From: SIG622 sp045604705
GTDB lineage: Bacteria; Bacillota; Clostridia; Oscillospirales; CAG-382
Assembly (NCBI GenBank): GCA_045604705.1
Contig: JAZUOO010000025.1
Span: 1 to 29,034, forward strand
DNA length: 29,034 nt
Reading direction: 5' to 3'
The position numbers and the translations under genes were made by a program. The notes under the pieces were generated by a model. It did no database searches. It saw only the letters and a program-made list of their open reading frames with translations, and was not told the origin of the DNA. This document shows positions 24,018 to 29,034 of this stretch, in pieces. Every line of letters begins with the position of its first letter. Positions within the stretch are counted from its first letter, which is position 1.

Positions 24018-24235
24018 TAATGCAAAATGCAAAGTGCATAATGCGTAATCATTGTTAATTGCATCCGCTTGGCGAAATTTGATTTGTAGCTTTATACTAC
24101 AATCAGAGAAAAAACTTCGTCTTGTAAAATGCGATTTCAAATTCGCACTCAATAATTTTTTAATTCGAATGAAGGGAACGAAGTTCCCAACCTCGATTAT
24201 GCATTACGCATTATGCATTATGCATTGCAATTCGG
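24018..24235. repeat. MITE-like element with 15-bp perfect terminal inverted repeats
   Basis: TGCATAATGCGTAAT (24035-24049) and ATTACGCATTATGCA (24203-24217) are exact inverted repeats bounding a 183-bp segment, with further TGCATTATGCA units outside. Inside are TTGTAG-CTTTATA-CTACAA and the 26-bp stretch 24169-24194 shared in reverse with 22723-22748. There is no convincing ORF; a 67-codon frame over it is not coding-like. The block lies upstream of dgt. The remaining interval to the promoter at 24496 is AT-rich with no gene seen. Confidence 0.7.
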
Positions 24236-24495
24236 CTGTACACTTTTTTAAATGAGTTTTTAGAGGTTGCCATTCGCAAATGTGTCATAAAAGGATGTTC
24301 TGTTATTATATACGCAGTTTTTCGTCAAAATACTTTTTTATTTCTTGTTTATATTATTTTTTTACGTTTTTTTGATATTTACGGGAAATACCAAACATGG
24401 GTATTTATCATCTATTTTACGTATAATATGCATAGTTTTGTGCATTGTGAACACTTTTTTGCATAAAAATCCAAAAAAATGCAGAGATTATCCTC

Positions 24496-24524
24496 TTGAC
24501 AAAAGGTTACGGGTATTTTATAAT
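24496..24524 (+). promoter_or_regulatory. Sigma-A promoter of the ACP-like gene
   Basis: TTGACA (24496-24501), 17 bases, TATAAT (24519-24524). This is a perfect consensus about 55 bases before the ATG at 24580. Confidence 0.85.
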
Positions 24525-24579
24525 ATAGTCTGAAAATTTAATTAAGCAAAAAATCTATCACAGGGAGAGAAAACAGCAA

Positions 24580-24807
24580 ATGATTATTGACAAGGTTAGA
24601 CAGCTTCTTGCACAGCAGTTCGGACTTGACGAAAACGAACTTGACGACAACGCAAATATACTTGAGGATTACTGTGCAACCCCGATGGAAAAGGTGGATA
24701 TTGCCATGGCTATTGAGGACAGGTTCGGTATCACTGTTTCCGATGAGGAGTTTTCTTGTCTTTCTTCACTTGAAGAAATTGCAGATTACGTGGAGAGAAA
24801 TCTTTGA
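24580..24807 (+). CDS. Acyl-carrier-protein-like protein lacking the phosphopantetheine serine
   Basis: A 75-residue acidic four-helix carrier-protein fold. It aligns end to end with bacterial AcpP: KVRQLLAQQFGLDENEL (helix I), NANILEDY, VDIAMAIEDRFGITV (helix II) and SLEEIADYVERNL (helix IV). The attachment motif, normally DSL at the start of helix II, reads TPM here (CATPMEKVD), so Pro35 stands where the modified Ser should be and no Ser or Thr sits in register. It therefore probably cannot carry an acyl chain by the usual chemistry. GGGAG precedes the ATG and it has its own perfect promoter, so it seems to be expressed. A 9-bp inverted repeat (24781-24789 and 24812-24820) spans the stop codon. 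No fatty-acid genes are adjacent. Confidence 0.85.
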   Translation: MIIDKVRQLLAQQFGLDENELDDNANILEDYCATPMEKVDIAMAIEDRFGITVSDEEFSCLSSLEEIADYVERNL

Positions 24808-24870
24808 GTTTGTAATCTGCTGTATCGTGATTTGTAATAATTATAATTTACAAAAAGTGAGGACGTATTC

Positions 24871-25029
24871 GTGAGCTTTTTGAAGATGTGCCGGAAGGAT
24901 ATAAGTATTACTCTTATTCAGAACAAAGCTCACAGTCCTGCCCCACATCCCGATGAAGAGCTTGCAAAATTTTACAGAGTGCATATGATTTTAAAAGCAG
25001 AACATAAGATTCGAGCAACGGGCGGATAA
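24871..25029 (+). CDS. Small hypothetical ORF ending inside a repeat palindrome
   Basis: A GTG-initiated 52-codon frame with GTGAGG 8 bases upstream, beginning 63 bases after the ACP-like stop. The product is basic with no recognised domain (contains HSPAPHPDEELAKFYRVH). The last codons and the TAA stop lie within the palindrome at 25020-25038, so the original C-terminus may have been replaced by repeat insertion. It could be a truncated gene or a chance frame. Codon use looks plausible but the evidence is thin. Confidence 0.35.
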   Translation: MSFLKMCRKDISITLIQNKAHSPAPHPDEELAKFYRVHMILKAEHKIRATGG

Positions 25030-25046
25030 TATCCGCCCCTACATAT
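25020..25046 (-). repeat. TGTAGGG-type palindromic repeat
   Basis: GGGCGGATA-A-TATCCGCCC (25020-25038) is a perfect 9+9 inverted repeat. On the minus strand it is preceded by ATGTAGGGG, the same lead-in seen at 22790, 27761 and 27928. Confidence 0.7.
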
Positions 25047-25070
25047 AATGTTTAATTGAAGGGTTTTAAA

Positions 25071-26150
25071 GTGGAAAAAGAGAAGGTTTTGGTCGGACTT
25101 TCCGGTGGTGTTGACAGTGCAGTTTGTGTGAAAAGGCTGCTTGAGGATGGGTTTGAGGTTTTGGGGCTTTATCTGGATATGAAGCTTGAGAATCATGAGG
25201 CACCGGTGATTGTTGAAGATCCCGAAGCGGAAAATGAGGATGTTAAGAGTGCTTTTCAATGTGCACAGAAGTATGGGATAAGGCTTTATAAGTTTGGGTG
25301 TGCGAGAGCCTTTGATGAAATTGTGAAAGAGGATTTTGTCCGTGAGTACTCAAAAGGCAGAACTCCGAATCCTTGTGTTGTTTGTAATAGGCTGTTGAAG
25401 TTTGCATCACTCACAAAGTGCGCGGATATACTTGGATGCCGGTTTATTGCTACGGGACACTATGCTAAGGTTGGAAGATTTTCGGACAGCGGAAGATACT
25501 ACGTTGAAATGGGTATTGACGCGAAAAAGGAACAGAGCTATATGCTGTGGAATCTTACGCAGGAGCAGCTTTCAAGGATTATATTCCCTCTCGGAGATAC
25601 GGTGAAGTCGGATAACTTTGATACTGCAAAGTCAGACAGTCTTCTTGCGGCAGATCGTGGTGAAAGTCTTGATATTTGCTTTATTGACAAGGATGATAAT
25701 TATGCCGATTTTATAGAAAGAAGAATCGGAAAATTCCCCGAAGGTGATTTTATTTCTCCCGAAGGCAAAGTTTGCGGAAAGCATAAGGGTATCATAAGAT
25801 ACACCGTCGGTCAGAGAAAAGGTCTCGGTATTGCACTTGGCGAGCCTATATTTGTTAAGAAAATAGACGCTTTGGAAAACAAAATCTATCTTGCAAGAAG
25901 CGGTGAGGAATATATGGACGAGCTTTCCGTTTCGGGACTTAATTTTGTAGGTATGAAACCGACAGATGATTTTGACGGTGAGATGTTTGTCAAGATAAGG
26001 TATGCGGCAAGACCCGTTCCGGCGTATGTTTCGATAAAGGGCAACAGTTGTACTGTCAGATTTCATGAGTCGGTCAGAGCTGTGACTCCCGGACAGTCAG
26101 CGGTATTTTATGTTGAAAACAGGCTTATGTTCGGTGGATTTATTGATTGA
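25071..26150 (+). CDS. mnmA: tRNA-specific 2-thiouridylase
   Basis: A 359-residue enzyme that thiolates U34 of tRNA Lys/Glu/Gln. The PP-loop SGGVDS is at about 10-15. Catalytic Cys102 lies in RTPNPCVVCNRLLKF and the persulfide Cys203 in SLDICFIDKD. ATGHYAKV and GIRYTVGQRKGLGIA-like blocks are present (IIRYTVGQRKGLGIALGEP). The length is normal for MnmA. The start is the GTG at 25071 with GAAGGG 7 bases upstream; an in-frame TTG at 25056 lacks a site. It is followed by a strong terminator at 26198. A repeat palindrome separates it from the small ORF upstream. Confidence 0.96.
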   Translation: MEKEKVLVGLSGGVDSAVCVKRLLEDGFEVLGLYLDMKLENHEAPVIVEDPEAENEDVKSAFQCAQKYGIRLYKFGCARAFDEIVKEDFVREYSKGRTPNPCVVCNRLLKFASLTKCADILGCRFIATGHYAKVGRFSDSGRYYVEMGIDAKKEQSYMLWNLTQEQLSRIIFPLGDTVKSDNFDTAKSDSLLAADRGESLDICFIDKDDNYADFIERRIGKFPEGDFISPEGKVCGKHKGIIRYTVGQRKGLGIALGEPIFVKKIDALENKIYLARSGEEYMDELSVSGLNFVGMKPTDDFDGEMFVKIRYAARPVPAYVSIKGNSCTVRFHESVRAVTPGQSAVFYVENRLMFGGFID

Positions 26151-26197
26151 ATTTGATTTTTGGAATATATTTCGGCATTGAATGCATAATTTATTTT

Positions 26198-26228
26198 ACG
26201 AGCGAGTTTTATAGATTCGCTCGTTTTT
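26198..26228 (+). terminator. Intrinsic terminator after mnmA
   Basis: ACGAGCGA (26198-26205) pairs perfectly with TCGCTCGT (26217-26224), followed by TTTTTG. The rest of 26229-26452 is AT-rich with no gene; a weaker promoter-like TTGAAT-17-TATTAT lies near 26333-26361. Confidence 0.92.
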
Positions 26229-26452
26229 GTGTACTATAAGTTGACTTGTGTTTTGCGGTTAGTTATATTTAAGCCAATAAAGCTAAATTTGCAGTTTTGC
26301 CGCTCAGTCGTTGTGAACCTATTGTACACACTTTGAATAAAATCATGAATTATACTATTATGTATTTTTGTTATAATTTTCCAAAATACACTTTGTTATA
26401 TTGTTAAATAGGTATCAAAATTTAGAATATATTCCTCAAAAGCAAAAATCTA

Positions 26453-26481
26453 TTGACAAAGAACATGACTAGGTGTATAAT
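26453..26481 (+). promoter_or_regulatory. Sigma-A promoter of serC
   Basis: TTGACA (26453-26458), 17 bases, TATAAT (26476-26481). This is a perfect consensus about 92 bases before the serC ATG. Confidence 0.85.
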
Positions 26482-26572
26482 TGATACAATGTTTGAATAT
26501 CATTTCAATCAGTTTATATTAATCGGTTTGCACAAGATGCAGACTACAACACATATATGGAGGTATTTTACA

Positions 26573-27649
26573 ATGAGCAGAGTTTACAATTTTTCGGCAG
26601 GTCCGTCCATGCTTCCCCTTGCAGTTCTTGAAAAAGCGGCAAGTGAAATGACAGATTATAACGGATCGGGTATGTCCGTTATGGAGATGAGCCATAGAAC
26701 TCCCGTTTATGAAGCTATCATCAAGGAGGCTGAAGCAAATCTTCGCAAGCTTATGAATATTCCCGACAACTACAAGGTTCTCTTTCTTCAGGGTGGTGCT
26801 TCAACACAGTTTGCTTCCGTTCCGTTGAATCTTCTTAAGAACAAGAAGGCTGACTATGTTGTTTCCGGTCAGTTCTCAAAGAAGGCTTACAAGGAAGCTC
26901 AGAAGTACGGTGACATTAAGCTCATCGCCTCTTCCGAGGACAAGAATTTTACATACATTCCCAAGATTACTAAGGATATGGTTCGTCCGGATGCTGACTA
27001 CGTTCACGTTTGCTACAACAACACAATTTTCGGCACAAAGTATCCCGAAGTTCCCGAAACCGGCGATGTAACACTTGTTGCTGATATGTCTTCCTGCATT
27101 ATCTCGGAACCTGTTGACGTTACAAAGTTCGGCGTTATTTACGCAGGTGCACAGAAGAACATGGGTCCCTCCGGTCTTACGGTTGTTATTGTTCGTGAAG
27201 ATCTTCTCGGAAATCAGAGAGAAGATACTCCCGTAATGCTCAACTGGAAGGAAATGGCTGACAACGACTCTATGTACAACACTCCTCCCTGCTATGCTAT
27301 TTACGTTGCAGGTCTTGTATTCAAGTGGGTACTGGAACTTGGCGGTCTCGAAAAGATGAAGGAAATAAACGCGAAGAAGGCTGCTATCCTTTATGACTTC
27401 CTTGACAATTCCAAGCTCTTTAAGGCTGTTGCCGAAAAGGAATACCGTTCCATGATGAACGTAACATTCGTAACAGGTGACGCAGATCTCGACAAGAAGT
27501 TCTGCAAGGAAGCAGAAGCTGCAGGCTTTGTAAACGTTAAGGGACACAGATCCGTTGGCGGCATGAGAGCTTCTATCTACAACGCTATGCCTACAGAGGG
27601 TGTTGCGGCTCTTGTTGAGTTTATGAAGAAGTTTGAGGCTGAAAACTGA
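26573..27649 (+). CDS. serC: Phosphoserine aminotransferase
   Basis: A 358-residue PLP aminotransferase that makes 3-phosphoserine from 3-phosphohydroxypyruvate, the second step of serine synthesis. The N-terminus VYNFSAGPSMLP and the segment FLQGGASTQF are family signatures. The PLP lysine is Lys195 in IYAGAQKNMGPSGLTVV, and GHRSVGGMRASIYNAMP near the end binds the substrate phosphate. The start at 26573 has ATGGAGG about 8 bases upstream. The same frame is open back to 26453, but those codons cover the promoter and are rejected. serA follows after 307 bp of repeat-rich DNA. Confidence 0.96.
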   Translation: MSRVYNFSAGPSMLPLAVLEKAASEMTDYNGSGMSVMEMSHRTPVYEAIIKEAEANLRKLMNIPDNYKVLFLQGGASTQFASVPLNLLKNKKADYVVSGQFSKKAYKEAQKYGDIKLIASSEDKNFTYIPKITKDMVRPDADYVHVCYNNTIFGTKYPEVPETGDVTLVADMSSCIISEPVDVTKFGVIYAGAQKNMGPSGLTVVIVREDLLGNQREDTPVMLNWKEMADNDSMYNTPPCYAIYVAGLVFKWVLELGGLEKMKEINAKKAAILYDFLDNSKLFKAVAEKEYRSMMNVTFVTGDADLDKKFCKEAEAAGFVNVKGHRSVGGMRASIYNAMPTEGVAALVEFMKKFEAEN

Positions 27650-27956
27650 TCAAATGCTGCGCATTTGAAATGCAAAATGCAAATGCAGAATTGAAAGAAG
27701 GATTTCCGAGACTTTAATATTCGCTTGCGAACTTCCGAATGCAAAATTCAGAGTGTGGAATGTAGGGTGCGACGACTCGACGCACCGTCCCCCCTTCTCA
27801 ATGCAAAATGCAATATTTCGGGCGTGGGTATTCACGTATTCACGTCCTTTTTACATTCTTTGTTTCGTAATTTTATGCTTGCGAAACGGCGTGCCAAAAA
27901 TGGAACATCTTTGTCGTCACGCCCTACAAATATTTATTTGAAAGGAAATGATTATA
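27650..27956. repeat. Repeat-rich interval between serC and serA
   Basis: No gene is supported. CAAATGC-TGC-GCATTTG (27651-27667) forms a perfect 7-bp hairpin right after the serC stop. TGCAAAATGCA units occur near 27671 and 27800. TTCGC-TT-GCGAA lies at about 27720-27731. TGTAGGG at 27761 leads into GGTGCG...CGCACC (27766-27786). A second, minus-strand TGTAGGG at 27928-27922 has arms GGCGTG (27888-27893) and CACGCC (27918-27923). No clear promoter for serA is seen, so serA may depend on read-through from serC. Confidence 0.65.
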
Positions 27957-29034
27957 ATGTACAATATTCAGATGCTTAATAAGATCGCCGCTTGCGGTAC
28001 AGATCTTCTTGATAAGGCTAAATATAATGTTGCGCTTGAGGTGGAAAATCCCGATGCTATTATGGTAAGATCCGCTGCTATGCATGATATGACTTTCGGT
28101 AACAATCTTGTTGCTATCGCTCGTGCAGGTGCAGGTGTGAACAACATTCCGATTGACAAGTGCTCCGATGAGGGTATTGTAGTATTCAATACTCCCGGTG
28201 CTAACGCAAATGCTGTTAAAGAACTTGCTGTTTGTGCACTTTTCCTTGCATCCCGTAAAATTGTTGACGGTATTAACTGGGCACAGTCTCTTCGTGGCAG
28301 TGGTGAAGATGTTGCAAAGGCTGTTGAAAAGGGCAAGAGTGCTTATGTAGGTCCTGAAATTATGGGCAAGAAACTTGGTGTTATAGGTCTTGGTGCAATC
28401 GGTGCTATGCTCGCAAACACTGCTCTTGACCTCGGTATGGAGGTTTACGGCTGCGACCCCTATCTTACGGTTGAAGCTGCATGGTCTCTTTCAAAGGGCG
28501 TAAAGAGAGCAACAAACGAAGAAATCTTTGAAAAGTGCGATTATATTTCCATTCATGTTCCGTCTACTCCCACGACAAAGGGCATGATTAATGCTGAAAC
28601 AATCGCTACAATGAAGGACGGTGTGAGAATTCTCAATCTTGCAAGAGCAGACCTTGTTAACACTGCTGACCTTAAGGCAGCACTCGAATCCGGAAAGGTT
28701 GCTTCTTACGTTGTTGATTTCCCCACCGAAGATGTTCTCGGAGTACCCGGTATTGTTACAATACCTCACCTTGGCGCTTCCACTCCCGAATCTGAAGACA
28801 ACTGTGCTGTTATGGCTGCAATTGAGCTTCGTGATTTCATTGAGCTTGGAAACATCAAAAACTCCGTAAACTATCCCAACGTTTCTCTCCCCGCAACAGG
28901 TCATGTAAGACTTGCTATTCTCAACAAGAACGTTCCATCAATGCTTCAGCAGATTACGGACGTTATTGCTTCCGAGAATATCAACATTGTCAACATGGCT
29001 AATGCTTCAAAGAAGGACAACGCTTACACACTCG
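27957..29034 (+). CDS. serA: D-3-phosphoglycerate dehydrogenase (C-terminus cut by window edge)
   Basis: 359 codons are visible and the frame is open at the right edge. It catalyses the first committed step of serine synthesis. The substrate domain shows ARAGAGVNNIPID and the Rossmann motif is GVIGLGAIGA. The catalytic Arg is in LNLARADLV, the Glu in DFPTED, and the His in TIPHLGAST. From about residue 315 an ACT-domain-like segment begins (VRLAILNKNVPSMLQQIT), so this is the roughly 390-residue class without a second regulatory domain. ACT domains in this family bind serine as feedback inhibitor. AAAGGAAATG precedes the ATG. It is paired with serC. Confidence 0.95.
   Translation, partial: MYNIQMLNKIAACGTDLLDKAKYNVALEVENPDAIMVRSAAMHDMTFGNNLVAIARAGAGVNNIPIDKCSDEGIVVFNTPGANANAVKELAVCALFLASRKIVDGINWAQSLRGSGEDVAKAVEKGKSAYVGPEIMGKKLGVIGLGAIGAMLANTALDLGMEVYGCDPYLTVEAAWSLSKGVKRATNEEIFEKCDYISIHVPSTPTTKGMINAETIATMKDGVRILNLARADLVNTADLKAALESGKVASYVVDFPTEDVLGVPGIVTIPHLGASTPESEDNCAVMAAIELRDFIELGNIKNSVNYPNVSLPATGHVRLAILNKNVPSMLQQITDVIASENINIVNMANASKKDNAYTL

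Noticed and set aside
24345..24533. A 62-codon plus-strand frame upstream of the ACP-like gene
   Set aside because: It runs through the promoter, is AT-biased and has no ribosome site.
26453..26572. N-terminal extension of serC
   Set aside because: The extra codons begin on the -35 box and cover the -10 box; the conserved serC N-terminus starts at 26573 with its own ribosome site.
26876..27547. A 223-codon minus-strand frame opposite serC
   Set aside because: serC is unambiguous on the plus strand, and the antisense frame shows no domain or ribosome site.
1..29034. tRNA, rRNA or CRISPR features
   Set aside because: Reading both strands, no cloverleaf with T-loop motif, no rRNA stretch and no regularly spaced direct repeats were found.

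Overview
The window looks like a chromosomal segment from an anaerobic, low-to-moderate GC Firmicute of class Clostridia, probably an Oscillospirales-type gut bacterium. This is an inference. It rests on the ferredoxin-linked 2-oxoacid oxidoreductase genes, the dgt-dnaG-rpoD order, the LTA-synthase-family protein, strong AGGAGG-type ribosome sites with several TTG/GTG starts, and many sigma-A-type promoters with exact 17-bp spacers. No rRNA, tRNA, CRISPR array, phage or intact transposase is visible. Most genes are housekeeping.

Region 1 (1-6042, minus strand) is one tight transcription unit. A consensus promoter (6014-6042) drives a 101-codon ORF rich in Ile and Met codons. A terminator-like hairpin follows, and then metY, metA, ilvE, a P-loop ATPase, korD, korA and korB (cut by the window edge). 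The operon joins homocysteine/methionine synthesis, branched-chain transamination and ferredoxin-dependent oxidation of 2-oxoacids. The leader carries mutually exclusive hairpins that look like a translation-coupled attenuator, which is the best candidate here for an undescribed regulatory system.

Region 2 (6166-11347, minus) is a second unit: a small gene broken by an amber codon, then rlmD, an LTA-synthase-like protein, a flavodoxin-domain protein and a TraX-family membrane protein. Region 3 (11500-13657, minus) holds a CofE-like ligase and a four-helix membrane protein, each with its own promoter. Region 4 (13742-16700, plus) runs lipoprotein, rnhA, ybaK-like deacylase, a kinase-less AgrC-like membrane protein and a histidine phosphatase, and ends in a terminator.

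Region 5 (16906-23955, minus) contains nadE with an MBL hydrolase, and the dgt, dnaG, rpoD, mtnN replication/transcription cluster. dgt is bracketed by two inverted, roughly 200-bp composite repeat blocks; the upstream block has 15-bp perfect terminal inverted repeats. Region 6 (24496-29034, plus) contains an acyl-carrier-protein-like gene lacking the phosphopantetheine serine, a small ORF ending inside a repeat palindrome, mnmA, serC and serA (cut by the window edge).

All functional calls come from reading translated sequence and motifs. No database search was run.
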